DNA of 13,503 nt from Candidatus Kaiserbacteria bacterium (GTDB taxonomy: Bacteria; Patescibacteriota; Minisyncoccia; Phycocordibacterales; UBA12088), in the NCBI GenBank assembly GCA_003561715.1, contig PWVU01000070.1, positions 1 through 13,503 on the forward strand. The letters are read 5' to 3'. The notes beneath the pieces are model-generated. The model did not search any database, was not told where the DNA came from, and worked only from the letters and a program-made list of their open reading frames with translations. This document shows positions 1 through 6,874 of the stretch, in pieces (the stretch's first letter is position 1; each line of letters begins with the position of its first letter). The translations under genes were made by a program, and so were the position numbers.

Positions 1-276
1 CACGGTCGAGACAATCAAATTCTCAACAACACAACAACCGGTCAGTCATATGGTATATGGGTTATGGGAGACAACCATCAGGTCCGTGGAAATACCGCAA
101 ACGTTATCAGGATCTTCGGCGGAAGTATGACGATGGCCGAATTTGACCAAGGAAACCACGGCGGAGGTAGCGTGTACCCGGTAGCTCGCAACATTCGTCT
201 TAGTGGTAACAGTGTCGCGCCACGTACCCAATGTTGGGGAAGTTGCCCGCTTGAGCCTACGTTTACGGTGGAGTAG
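1..276 (+). CDS. C-terminal end of a probable right-handed beta-helix protein (partial)
   Basis: The reading frame is open from the first base of the window and stops at TAG 274-276, giving the last 91 residues of a protein whose start lies upstream. The visible part begins HGRDNQILNNTTTGQSYGIW and continues with DNHQVRGNTANVIRI. Alternating short hydrophobic strands with Asn/Gly turns (N-x-I-x-N-N-T, then GIWV, then V-x-G-N-T) is the pattern of parallel beta-helix (PbH1/pectate-lyase-like) repeats. The last 35 residues contain two Cys in QCWGSCPLEP, which could form a disulfide in an exported protein. Proteins of this fold in such bacteria are usually surface or secreted, but no enzyme activity can be assigned from this fragment. 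An ATG at 64 lies inside the same frame and is probably not the real start. Fold inference is moderate; function is unknown. Confidence 0.6.
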   Translation, partial: HGRDNQILNNTTTGQSYGIWVMGDNHQVRGNTANVIRIFGGSMTMAEFDQGNHGGGSVYPVARNIRLSGNSVAPRTQCWGSCPLEPTFTVE

Positions 277-338
277 AAGTGTTGGGGAAAAACGCATCAG
301 CTAATGCTAAATGTGCGCTATACTGCGTATATTAATGG

Positions 339-346
339 GGTATAGT
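339..346 (+). promoter_or_regulatory. Putative -10 box of the transketolase gene (leaderless)
   Basis: GGTATAGT places a TATAGT hexamer at 341-346, with 9 nt between it and the ATG at 356. Transcription would start at or within a few bases of the start codon. No convincing -35 is seen. A second TATACT at 319-324 is a possible alternative. Confidence 0.5.
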
Positions 347-355
347 TCTTTTGTT

Positions 356-1219
356 ATGGCGTACCTTACCGAAGCAAAGCGTATTGAGCTTGAAGCGAAA
401 GCGAACGAAGTTCGTATGACGGTCATTGATATTCTTGAGGATGCCGGCTCCGGGCATACCGCGGGACCGTTGGGTATGGCGGATATCTTTACCGCACTTT
501 ATTTCCATGTGCTCAATCACAACCCGCACGATCCGTTGTGGGAAGATCGGGACCGATTAGTGCTCTCCAATGGACATATTGTGCCGATTCGGTACGCGGC
601 GATGGCGCACGCGGGTTACTTTTCCCTTGAAGAAGCAAAGACCTTGCGTCAATTCGGATCGCGTATCCAGGGGCACCCCGAGCGGGATCGCTTGCCGTCA
701 ATGGAAACGACCTCGGGACCTCTGGGAAGCGGCATGAGCCAAGCCGCCGGTATCGCGTATGCCGCGCGGATGGATGGCAAAACATTCCGCACGTATGTCG
801 CGATGTCGGATGCAGAGCATCAAGCGGGGAATCTCTGGGAGGGCATTATGTTTGCGGGCGCCAATCGTCTCTCAAACCTCACCGGCGTTATCGATCGCAA
901 CAATATTCAAATAAACGGCATGACCGAGGATGTGCTTCCGCTTGAGCCGTTGCGCGAGAAGTACGAGGCATTCAATTGGCATGTGATCGATATCGACGGA
1001 CACAATATGGAGGATTTTGTGAATGCCGTCGAGCAGGCAAAAGCGATATACGAACGCCCAACCCTGATCATTGCACACACCATCCCCGGCAAGGGTATTA
1101 AGGAGATCGAATTCGATTATCGCTGGCATGGCAAACCGCCCTCGACCGAAGAAGAGCAGAAGTGGCTTGCGGAGTTGCGCACCCTGCAAGGGAAGATCGA
1201 GGCAAGCCATCATGGGTAG
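356..1219 (+). CDS. tkt: Transketolase, N-terminal (thiamine diphosphate-binding) subunit
   Basis: This is the first half of a split transketolase, which moves two-carbon units between sugar phosphates in the non-oxidative pentose phosphate pathway using thiamine diphosphate and a divalent metal. The 287-residue product shows the family landmarks in order: SGH (32-34), LSNGH (70-74), GHPE (106-109), TTSGPLGSGMSQAAG (118-132), SDAEHQAGNLWEG (151-163) followed by IDRNNIQING, HTIPGKG (241-247) and HGKPP (259-263). The metal/TPP motif normally reads GDGE; here it is SDAE, keeping the Asp but losing both glycines. An ATG 45 nt upstream is in frame but adds an unrelated tail, and the -10-like box lies between the two, so 356 is preferred. 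The partner half is at 1747-2739, after an intervening gene. Its stop is TAG. Confidence 0.9.
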   Translation: MAYLTEAKRIELEAKANEVRMTVIDILEDAGSGHTAGPLGMADIFTALYFHVLNHNPHDPLWEDRDRLVLSNGHIVPIRYAAMAHAGYFSLEEAKTLRQFGSRIQGHPERDRLPSMETTSGPLGSGMSQAAGIAYAARMDGKTFRTYVAMSDAEHQAGNLWEGIMFAGANRLSNLTGVIDRNNIQINGMTEDVLPLEPLREKYEAFNWHVIDIDGHNMEDFVNAVEQAKAIYERPTLIIAHTIPGKGIKEIEFDYRWHGKPPSTEEEQKWLAELRTLQGKIEASHHG

Positions 1220-1231
1220 GGGATTGGGAAA

Positions 1232-1260
1232 GTTAGGATGTTAGGAGTTAGGGTTTAGTA
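1232..1260 (+). repeat. Degenerate heptad repeat (GTTAGGN type) in the spacer
   Basis: The 45-nt spacer after the first transketolase gene holds GTTAGGAT, GTTAGGA, GTTAGGG and TTTAGTA back to back. This is about four imperfect 7-8 nt units, ending 4 nt before the next ATG. A similar array of opposite polarity follows that gene (1711-1745). Confidence 0.6.
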
Positions 1261-1264
1261 AACT

Positions 1265-1696
1265 ATGCAGACGAATCGAAACAACAACATGCTCACCGTG
1301 GTACTCGACAAAGGAGAGCCGGTTGTTGCGTCACTTGTGTCTGCGTGTAAAGAACAAGGTGTGCGGGCGGGATCGCTGACGGGCTTAGGTGCGGTCAATT
1401 CCGCTGAGATCGCCTACTATGACCTTTCAAAAAAGGAGTATCTGAATAAACATTTTGAGGGAGATCGAGAGGTGGTGTCGCTTGTTGGCAATGTTGCTGT
1501 TGTTGACGATGAGCCATTCCTGCACGTGCACATTGCGTTGGGAGATCGAGAAATGCAGATAGTTGGCGGGCACTTGGTTGAGGCAACAGTTGCAGTGACG
1601 CTTGAAGTATCTATTCAGATTATTCCTGACACAACATCTGAGCGCACGCTAGATGACTCGATCGGTTTGAAATTACTTCAATTACCAAAAGAATAG
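1265..1696 (+). CDS. PPC/DUF296-domain protein
   Basis: This 143-residue protein is a stand-alone PPC (plant and prokaryote conserved, DUF296) domain. It is recognised by LTGLGAV (39-44 region), YYDLSKKEY, VSLVGNVAV (71-79), FLHVHIAL (86-92) and GGHL (101-104). In the family the HxH pair and the His of GGHL (here H87, H89, H103) cluster at a metal or ligand site in a trimer. The bacterial role is not established; plant versions sit in AT-hook DNA-binding proteins, but there is no AT-hook here. The gene lies between the two transketolase halves, which are usually adjacent, and both spacers carry 7-bp repeats. Start 1265 gives a short polar leader; an in-frame ATG at 1289 is an alternative. There is no Shine-Dalgarno sequence. 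Stop is TAG. Family assignment is firm, function is not. Confidence 0.82.
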   Translation: MQTNRNNNMLTVVLDKGEPVVASLVSACKEQGVRAGSLTGLGAVNSAEIAYYDLSKKEYLNKHFEGDREVVSLVGNVAVVDDEPFLHVHIALGDREMQIVGGHLVEATVAVTLEVSIQIIPDTTSERTLDDSIGLKLLQLPKE

Positions 1697-1710
1697 CCGT
1701 AGTCAAAATT

Positions 1711-1745
1711 ACTAGCAACTAGAAACCAGAAACTAACAACTACTT
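1711..1745 (+). repeat. Degenerate heptad repeat (ACTAGAA type) in the spacer
   Basis: Five consecutive 7-nt units fill the spacer before the second transketolase gene: ACTAGCA, ACTAGAA, ACCAGAA, ACTAACA and ACTACTT. Read on the other strand the units resemble GTTAGTT, so they are an approximate inverted counterpart of the array at 1232-1260. Confidence 0.7.
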
Positions 1746-1746
1746 C

Positions 1747-2739
1747 ATGATTCGAAATGACGCACATATTGTAGGAAACGTCTTCGATATGGAGACCTTG
1801 GGCGCCGCCGCAACGCGCGATGGATTCGGACATGGCGTGGTTGCGGCGGGAGAGCGCAATCCAAACGTGGTCGTTGTGTGCGCTGACCTTGCCGAGTCGA
1901 CACGCGCACAGTGGTTCCGGGACACGTTTCCAGAGCGGTATATTGAGGTAGGTGTTGCCGAACAGAATATGGTGACGATGGCCGCGGGTATGGCGGTCTA
2001 CGGCAAAGTGCCGTTCATCACTTCGTATGCGGCATTCAGTCCGGGGCGCAATTGGGAGCAGATCCGCACGACAGTGTGTCTCAATGATGTGCCGGTAAAA
2101 GTGATGGGTATGCACGCGGGCATTTCGGTGGGACCCGATGGCGCAACGCACCAGCCACTTGAAGATATCGCCATCATGCGAGCTATTCCGCGGATGACGG
2201 TGCTTTCGCCGTGTGATGCGGTCGAGGCGCAAAAAGCGGTCGAAGCGGTGGCGGTAAGCGGTAAGCCGGCATACATTCGCTTTGGTCGTGAAAAAACGCC
2301 GCTATTCACGAGTGCCGAAACACCCTTTGAAATAGGGAAGGCATACGTCGCGTGGGAGCAGGAAGATCCGGAAGTCGCCATTTTTGCAACAGGACCGCTT
2401 CTGCACAATGCGCTTCGTGCCGCTGAGCAGTTGGCACAGGAGGGTGTCCGTACGATCATTGCAAATATTCACTCAATAAAGCCGATGGATGAGGCGTGTG
2501 TGATTGATCTGGCGCGACGCACGGGGGCGGTCGTCACGGTCGAAGAGCATCAGGTCTCGGGGGGTATGGGGAGTGCGGTTGCGGAGGTGTTGGCGCATAA
2601 TCACCCGACTATCATGAAGATGGTGGGTGTGCACGATCGCTTTGGGCAGTCGGGTACGCCGGAAGAGTTGATCGAGCACTACGGTATGGGGATTGCGGGT
2701 ATTGCGCAAGCGGTACATGGGGTGCGCGCGAAAAAATAG
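1747..2739 (+). CDS. tkt: Transketolase, C-terminal (pyrimidine-binding plus C-terminal domain) subunit
   Basis: This is the second half of the split transketolase. The 330 residues hold the pyrimidine-binding domain, starting at about residue 20 with ATRDGFGHGVV, then ADLAEST, then EVGVAEQNM (67-75), whose Glu (E72) activates the thiamine ring. HAGISVGPDGATHQPLED (123-140) carries His residues typical of the substrate channel. From about residue 195 follows the transketolase C-terminal domain, with FATGPLLHNALRAAEQL and VEEHQVSGGMGSAVAEV. It should pair with the product of 356-1219 to make a working heterotetramer. The upstream spacer is a heptad repeat and has no Shine-Dalgarno sequence; an in-frame ATG at 1789 would remove 14 non-conserved residues. 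Stop TAG is followed directly by a -10-like box for the next gene. Confidence 0.9.
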   Translation: MIRNDAHIVGNVFDMETLGAAATRDGFGHGVVAAGERNPNVVVVCADLAESTRAQWFRDTFPERYIEVGVAEQNMVTMAAGMAVYGKVPFITSYAAFSPGRNWEQIRTTVCLNDVPVKVMGMHAGISVGPDGATHQPLEDIAIMRAIPRMTVLSPCDAVEAQKAVEAVAVSGKPAYIRFGREKTPLFTSAETPFEIGKAYVAWEQEDPEVAIFATGPLLHNALRAAEQLAQEGVRTIIANIHSIKPMDEACVIDLARRTGAVVTVEEHQVSGGMGSAVAEVLAHNHPTIMKMVGVHDRFGQSGTPEELIEHYGMGIAGIAQAVHGVRAKK

Positions 2740-2747
2740 GGTATACT
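2740..2747 (+). promoter_or_regulatory. Putative -10 box upstream of the small acidic protein
   Basis: GGTATACT follows the transketolase stop codon directly, with TATACT at 2742-2747. A start about 7 nt downstream would give a leader of roughly 40 nt to the ATG at 2795. No clear -35 is seen. Another TATACT at 2786-2791 is too close to the ATG to be a normal -10. Confidence 0.4.
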
Positions 2748-2794
2748 ATCAGCGTGACGCCACAACGATACTTTATTACTAGTTTTATACTATT

Positions 2795-3049
2795 ATGAAA
2801 AAACAACTGAATGAGCCGGTAAATGTAATACTCGGAACAGGTTTGCTTGCAAGCGCAGCACTTTTCGCGATCGTGACCATCACTAATGTTTCGGCGGAAG
2901 CAGAAGAAGAATTTATAGCCATGATGACAGAACACCGTATTACATCGGCTGCGGCAGGAGGTATGCGTGCTGAAGAACTGGAAGAGTTAAGAGAAATGGA
3001 AGAGATCGGCGAAGTAGAAGAGGAGCATGACGTCGAAGGAGAGGAGTAG
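2795..3049 (+). CDS. Small acidic exported or membrane-anchored protein of unknown function
   Basis: I do not recognise a family. The 84-residue product begins MKKQLNEP, followed by a hydrophobic stretch (about residues 10-33, including ILGTGLLASAALFAIVTI) ending in NVSA-EA. This could be a signal peptide cleavage site or a single membrane anchor. The rest is highly charged: 20 Glu in total, mostly in runs such as AEELEELREMEE and EVEEEHDVEGEE, likely helical or disordered and outside the membrane. The gene has its own plausible promoter, a clean TAG stop, and is closed by the strong hairpin at 3092-3129, which favours a real gene over a chance frame. It overlaps no other likely gene. Confidence 0.6.
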   Translation: MKKQLNEPVNVILGTGLLASAALFAIVTITNVSAEAEEEFIAMMTEHRITSAAAGGMRAEELEELREMEEIGEVEEEHDVEGEE

Positions 3050-3091
3050 GGCAAGAAAAGCCATCCTCGCACGCTAGAAAAAGTGACGCAT

Positions 3092-3129
3092 GCAAAAACA
3101 CACTCGGTATACGCCGAGTGTGTTTTTGC
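3092..3129. terminator. Bidirectional rho-independent terminator between converging genes
   Basis: A perfect 16-bp inverted repeat (arms 3092-3107 and 3114-3129) encloses a 6-nt loop, TATACG. The arms read GCAAAAACACACTCGG and its complement, so each strand carries an A tract on one side and a T tract on the other. It lies between the plus-strand small protein and the minus-strand PfkB gene and can serve both. Confidence 0.85.
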
Positions 3130-3152
3130 GGGGAATACCACTACTATAAATG

Positions 3153-4157
3153 TTAAGTGATCTGAGTCGCAACGTATTCTTCGGGAGCCTTGGCAAGATA
3201 CTCCTCGATCTGTTCCATCGAAAGAAGCCCGGCTTGTGCGCCGACATACTGCACCACGTTCATAGAGTTGATCGGACCGCGCGCAAGCGCCTCGGGCACG
3301 CTCATGCCAAGCGCCATGCATGCGGTAAAGGTACTGGAAAAAGAATCCCCTGCGCCCGTGCGATCAACGGGGGGTGCCGGATCGGGATACATGGGCATAT
3401 GCCATATGTTGCCGTCAGCATCTCGCACGTACGCGCCGTCCGGTCCATCGGTCACAACCGGCAAGGAGACCCCGCGATCGTAGAGACCGCTGAGTAATCC
3501 TTTGATATCTCGGTCGTTTATGCCGAGGATCAGCATTGCCTCTTCTCGGTTACAGAAGAAGAGCTCACATGCCTCGTACAGATCTTTCAGTGTCTCGTAG
3601 CCGAGCTTTATCTGAAACGAGCCGGGCTGAAACGCGAGCTTGGTATCGGGATGACTCTTCACGTATTCGGCGATCGCATGGTGATAGGGAAGCGAATCCT
3701 CGCCGACCGAGCTGAAGTAGATCCATTTCGGTGAGTCGATATCCGGCATGGTGTACGGGTATGCTTCGTGTTTGATGAGAATGGTACGCTCGGCATTGTA
3801 GCGCAATACGTAGTGGTGATTGGTCTCTTTGCCCTCATGGACACGCACAAAGGTTTGATCAACGCCCTCGTTTGTTAGATGGTCTTGTATTTCTCTACCT
3901 CCCTCATCATTCCCAATATCGGTCACAAGCGCGGCTTTGAGTCCGAGTCGATGAGCCGATACCGCGGCATTCGGGGCGTTGCCAACTGCGGGGACATTGA
4001 CAAATCCCTTGAACGGCAGTTTCTCACCAAAGTACATGGTAAGCGACTTGCGGTTGTCAAGCGTATCATTGACGACCGCTTCGTGCGGATCAAGTTCGAT
4101 AAATTCGTCGGTCACGATGTCGCCGATAGCGATGAATTGGTATTCGGTGTTTGACAT
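3153..4157 (-). CDS. PfkB-family carbohydrate (or nucleoside) kinase
   Basis: The 334-residue product is a ribokinase/PfkB-fold kinase that phosphorylates a sugar or nucleoside with ATP. It shows the N-terminal strand FIAIGDIVTDEFIEL, the substrate-site motif VGNAPNAAVSAHRLG (58-72), FFCNREEA (200-207, the N-x-x-E magnesium/phosphate motif region), VVTDGPDGAYV (234-244), and the C-terminal signature DRTGAGDSF (265-273). In that signature D271 is the expected catalytic base and GAG the anion hole; the usual second residue is Thr rather than Arg. Substrate cannot be told from sequence; fructose, ribose or a nucleoside are all possible. It is the only minus-strand gene in the window, divergent from rplY with separate promoters, and ends in TAA. 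AAGG just 2 nt before the ATG is too close for a normal ribosome-binding site. Confidence 0.87.
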   Translation of the reverse strand: MSNTEYQFIAIGDIVTDEFIELDPHEAVVNDTLDNRKSLTMYFGEKLPFKGFVNVPAVGNAPNAAVSAHRLGLKAALVTDIGNDEGGREIQDHLTNEGVDQTFVRVHEGKETNHHYVLRYNAERTILIKHEAYPYTMPDIDSPKWIYFSSVGEDSLPYHHAIAEYVKSHPDTKLAFQPGSFQIKLGYETLKDLYEACELFFCNREEAMLILGINDRDIKGLLSGLYDRGVSLPVVTDGPDGAYVRDADGNIWHMPMYPDPAPPVDRTGAGDSFSSTFTACMALGMSVPEALARGPINSMNVVQYVGAQAGLLSMEQIEEYLAKAPEEYVATQIT

Positions 4158-4203
4158 AACCTTAGTGTGAAGTTACTGAAAATAGTATTAGCTTTCACAT
4201 CAC

Positions 4204-4231
4204 ATTGTATCGTGAGTCCTGCTTTACTCAA
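4204..4231 (-). promoter_or_regulatory. Putative promoter of the PfkB kinase gene
   Basis: On the minus strand TTGAGT (4226-4231) is followed after 16 nt by TACAAT (4204-4209). This predicts a leader of about 40 nt before the ATG at 4157. It sits beside, but does not overlap, the divergent rplY promoter. Confidence 0.5.
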
Positions 4232-4247
4232 ATAGCATCTCGCACAC

Positions 4248-4276
4248 TTGCTATTGGCATTTCGCTAGGGTATAGT
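4248..4276 (+). promoter_or_regulatory. Putative leaderless promoter of rplY
   Basis: TTGCTA (4248-4253), a 17-nt spacer and TATAGT (4271-4276), preceded by GG. Nine bases separate the -10 from the ATG at 4286, so the transcript should start at or next to the start codon. Confidence 0.65.
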
Positions 4277-4285
4277 GTGCCCACT

Positions 4286-4924
4286 ATGACCGAGCTAACC
4301 GCGCATCCGCGCACTACCATTTCAAAAAAAGAAAACGCCCGCTTGCGTGCCGAAGGGAAGATTCCTGCGGTGCTGTACGGGAAAAAGCATGCGGCGACCC
4401 ATGTTGCCTTTGATGCGAAAGAATTTGCCAAAGCATGGAAAGACGCGGGAGAATCGACTATTTTGACCGTAAAAGGGCTTGATAAGGATACGGATGTGCT
4501 GATCCAGGATGTCGCCATAGATATGGTGCGTGAAGAGCCTCTGCATGTGGATCTGTACGTGGTCGACAGTGCGACCGAAGTTGAGGTGGAGGTGCCGCTT
4601 GTGTTTGAGGGTATTTCGCCGGCAGAGAAAGAACTGGGTGGTACCTTGATGAAGGTAATGCATGAACTGACCATATCCGCGCTTCCGAAGCATTTACCGC
4701 ACGAGATCGTTGTTGACATTTCAGGTTTGAAAGACTTTGATAGCCAGGTACTGGCGGGAGAGGTGGTACTTCCTCCGCATGTGACATTGGTGAATGAGCC
4801 GGACGAGGTTGTTGCTCTTGTGTCGGAGGTGCACGAAGAAGAGGAAGAGGTGTCTGTTGAAGCTCCCGATATGGCGTCAATCGAAGTTGCCCAGAAAGGC
4901 AAGAAAGAGGAGGAAGAACAATAG
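4286..4924 (+). CDS. rplY: Large ribosomal subunit protein bL25 (CTC/TL5 type)
   Basis: bL25 binds 5S rRNA in the large ribosomal subunit. The 212-residue product has the 5S-binding domain first (about 1-95: GKIPAVLYGK at 24-33, VLIQDVAIDM, HVDLYVV at 87-93). The C-terminal beta domain of the longer CTC/TL5 form follows (about 96-180: VEVPLVFEGISPAEKELGG, PKHLPHEIVVDISGL, PPHVTLVNEPDEVVALV). It ends in a very acidic tail (181-212) of Glu runs and a few Lys. An upstream in-frame ATG at 4205 would add 27 residues that do not fit the family; the promoter -10 lies inside that extension, so 4286 is the start. Transcription ends at the hairpin 4946-4977. Stop is TAG. Confidence 0.93.
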   Translation: MTELTAHPRTTISKKENARLRAEGKIPAVLYGKKHAATHVAFDAKEFAKAWKDAGESTILTVKGLDKDTDVLIQDVAIDMVREEPLHVDLYVVDSATEVEVEVPLVFEGISPAEKELGGTLMKVMHELTISALPKHLPHEIVVDISGLKDFDSQVLAGEVVLPPHVTLVNEPDEVVALVSEVHEEEEEVSVEAPDMASIEVAQKGKKEEEEQ

Positions 4925-4945
4925 CGAAATTGCTCAGGTGAGTTT

Positions 4946-4977
4946 ACATAAACCGCACGCACGCGTGCGGTTTATGT
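4946..4977 (+). terminator. Rho-independent-like terminator after rplY
   Basis: A perfect 14-bp inverted repeat (4946-4959 and 4964-4977) with loop CACG. The arm reads ACATAAACCGCACG, and the downstream side gives TTTATGTGTTGTTG, an interrupted T tract. It begins 21 nt after the bL25 stop. Confidence 0.75.
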
Positions 4978-5103
4978 GTTGTTGCAGGAGGATACCGTAT
5001 CATCACTCATTGCATCAGTTGCGTGCTTTTAGCATATACCTCAGATCGGTAGTCGATCAGTTGGAGTACGATTATTACCTATTCCCCCATACGTTCCGTA
5101 GTA

Positions 5104-5133
5104 TTGAGCTTGTGTTGACTTCTTTGGTATACT
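5104..5133 (+). promoter_or_regulatory. Putative near-leaderless promoter of the transglycosylase gene
   Basis: TTGAGC (5104-5109), an 18-nt spacer and TATACT (5128-5133) preceded by GG. The ATG at 5146 is 12 nt further on, leaving a leader of at most a few bases. Confidence 0.6.
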
Positions 5134-5145
5134 GTTGGCACCCAT

Positions 5146-6504
5146 ATGCGCTCTCGAGTGATCTTTGCGGTGCTGTTCATACTTGCCGGTGCGGGTATCG
5201 CAGTTTTGCGTGCTACACCATATATTGTTGATGCGCAGTCTCCCAATCCCATTGAAGCGCGGCGCACGCAATTGCAGGCTGAGCTGTTGGAATTGGAAGC
5301 GCAGATGCGTGAACAGCAGGCGCTTGTGGATGGTAAGCGGACAGAGCGCGTGAGTCTTGAGCGTGATATCGCGATACTGGACGCCGAGATACAAAAAGCT
5401 CGCCTCGCAATACGCGCACGCGATATTGAGATTCAGCAACTGACCGGCACGATCTACTCAAAAGAAGAGATCATCGCCGAACTTGATGCAAAGCTGGAGC
5501 GCGAAAAAGAAGCACTTGCACAATTCGTTCGCAAAACGTACGAGATCGATCAGGTATCAATGATCGAGATCATACTTGGTAATCGGAACTTTACTGACTT
5601 TTTCGAGGAGTTGGATGATTACGAAGCGATCAAAGCGGCATTGCGCGACTCGTTCCGGATGGTCGAAGCGACCAAGCAGGAGACGCAGGCGGAAAAAATC
5701 TCACTTGAATCGAAACACCAAGAAGAGCTTGAGTTGCGGCGATTGCAGGAGATGGAAAAAGATTCGGTTGAGCGCCAAGAGCGTGAAAAACAGCGTATTT
5801 TGCGGGAAACACGGGGTGAAGAGTCACGATATCAACAAATGCTCGCTACAACCGAGCGTACCGCCGCGGAGATACGTGCTGAACTCTTCGCCCTGCGGGA
5901 TACGACGGCGATTCCGTTTGGTGAGGCGTATCAGCTCGCGCTTGAAGCGTCACGGGCAACCGGGGTACGTCCCGCATTCATTCTCGCCATTCTCAAACAA
6001 GAGACCGATCTGGGAAGTAATGTCGGTACCTGTAATCGTCCGAATGATCCGCCGGAAAAAAGCTGGCGACATATCATGCCGGGACCCAATGATGGCCATC
6101 GCTCCAGTCGGGATGACCAGACAGTCTTTTTGCGGATCATGCAGGAGTTGGGACGAAGTCCTGATGGCACGCCACTCTCGTGTCCGTGGGGGAACGGCTG
6201 GGGTGGGGCTATGGGACCGTCACAGTTCATTCCCACCACGTGGGCGTCGTACGCGCCTCGTGTGGCGGCGGCGCTCGGTGTACCGCTCGCTGATCCGTGG
6301 AATCCTCGACATGCATTCTTTGCGACCGCGATCTTTATGCAAGATCTGGGTGCCGCGGCGGGAACGCATGCGGCGGAGCGTGAAGCGGCGTTGCGGTATT
6401 ATGCCGGAGGCAATTGGAATCGTCCCCAAAACGCGTTCTACGGCGATAGTGTGATGCAACATGCCGCGGGGTTCCAGCGAAATATCGATATTCTTAATCG
6501 CTAA
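5146..6504 (+). CDS. Exported coiled-coil protein with C-terminal lytic transglycosylase domain
   Basis: This is probably a cell-wall enzyme that cleaves peptidoglycan glycan strands. The 452-residue product starts with a signal peptide or anchor (MRSRVIFAVLFILAGAGIAV, possible cleavage after VDA at residue 30). Residues 33-250 form a long charged coiled coil resembling the N-terminal halves of PcsB/EnvC-type proteins. From about 255 comes a transglycosylase domain: ILKQETDLG (282-290, E286 the candidate catalytic acid), PWGNGWGGAMGPSQFIPTTW (347-366), DPWNPRHAFFATAIFM and ALRYYAGGNW. GAMGPSQF resembles the MltB/SLT_2 group. Cys296 and Cys346 could form a disulfide. In this architecture the coiled coil usually controls or positions the hydrolase. 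The gene is monocistronic by its own promoter and ends in TAA 53 nt before bL31. Confidence 0.85.
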   Translation: MRSRVIFAVLFILAGAGIAVLRATPYIVDAQSPNPIEARRTQLQAELLELEAQMREQQALVDGKRTERVSLERDIAILDAEIQKARLAIRARDIEIQQLTGTIYSKEEIIAELDAKLEREKEALAQFVRKTYEIDQVSMIEIILGNRNFTDFFEELDDYEAIKAALRDSFRMVEATKQETQAEKISLESKHQEELELRRLQEMEKDSVERQEREKQRILRETRGEESRYQQMLATTERTAAEIRAELFALRDTTAIPFGEAYQLALEASRATGVRPAFILAILKQETDLGSNVGTCNRPNDPPEKSWRHIMPGPNDGHRSSRDDQTVFLRIMQELGRSPDGTPLSCPWGNGWGGAMGPSQFIPTTWASYAPRVAAALGVPLADPWNPRHAFFATAIFMQDLGAAAGTHAAEREAALRYYAGGNWNRPQNAFYGDSVMQHAAGFQRNIDILNR

Positions 6505-6521
6505 AGAAACCCAATCGCTTC

Positions 6522-6549
6522 TTGCAAAAACGTCTCCTTGTGGTACAGT
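6522..6549 (+). promoter_or_regulatory. Putative leaderless promoter of rpmE
   Basis: TTGCAA (6522-6527), a 16-nt spacer and TACAGT (6544-6549). Eight bases separate the -10 from the ATG at 6558, again predicting a leaderless or nearly leaderless message. Confidence 0.55.
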
Positions 6550-6557
6550 ACGGATGC

Positions 6558-6821
6558 ATGAAAACAGACATTCACCCAAACAATTATCGAACGGCGCTTT
6601 TTGTGGACAGTTCAAGCGGGAAGCAATTCTTGGTTGGCTCCACGGTTGCAACCACTGAGGTGGGCACGTATAGCGATGGTAAGGAGTACCCTATGCTTAC
6701 CGTTGAAATTTCCAGCGCATCGCACCCGTTCTACACCGGCAAAGAGACTACCATTGACACCGCAGGTCGTGTCGATAAATTCCGTAAACGTCAAGAAGCG
6801 GCGAAAGCACTTAAAAAGTAA
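6558..6821 (+). CDS. rpmE: Large ribosomal subunit protein bL31 (zinc-free form)
   Basis: bL31 bridges the ribosomal subunits at the central protuberance. The 87-residue product matches the family throughout: MKTDIHPNNYRTALFVDSSS at the N-terminus, YPMLTVEISSASHPFYTGK in the middle, and DTAGRVDKFRKRQEAA at the end. It has no Cys, so it is the zinc-independent (C-minus, type B-like) form. An ATG-initiated frame from 6522 would add 12 unrelated residues and begin inside the -35 box, so 6558 is chosen. prfA follows after 53 nt, a common pairing, and the two may be co-transcribed through the hairpin at 6846-6867. Stop is TAA. Confidence 0.92.
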   Translation: MKTDIHPNNYRTALFVDSSSGKQFLVGSTVATTEVGTYSDGKEYPMLTVEISSASHPFYTGKETTIDTAGRVDKFRKRQEAAKALKK

Positions 6822-6845
6822 CGACCGCATCGGTATGTGCAGTAT

Positions 6846-6867
6846 CGCACCGCCTAACGGCGGTGCG
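6846..6867 (+). promoter_or_regulatory. Hairpin just upstream of prfA
   Basis: A perfect 9-bp inverted repeat, CGCACCGCC - TAAC - GGCGGTGCG, ends 7 nt before the prfA ATG at 6875. It has no T tract, so it is not a standard terminator. It could partly stall read-through from bL31 or restrict ribosome access to prfA. Confidence 0.55.
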
Positions 6868-6874
6868 CACCCGT

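Noticed and set aside
1678..2232. 184-codon minus-strand frame opposite the transketolase C-terminal gene
   Set aside because: No recognisable motif; His/Arg-rich composition typical of antisense frames of a coding gene.
4228..4962. Long minus-strand frame (244 codons) opposite rplY, rich in Ser and Thr
   Set aside because: It is the antisense of the Glu-rich bL25 tail; composition is low-complexity and it overlaps a certain gene and its promoter.
5576..6454. 292-codon plus-strand frame inside the transglycosylase gene
   Set aside because: Very basic, no family motif, and wholly inside a well-supported gene in another frame.
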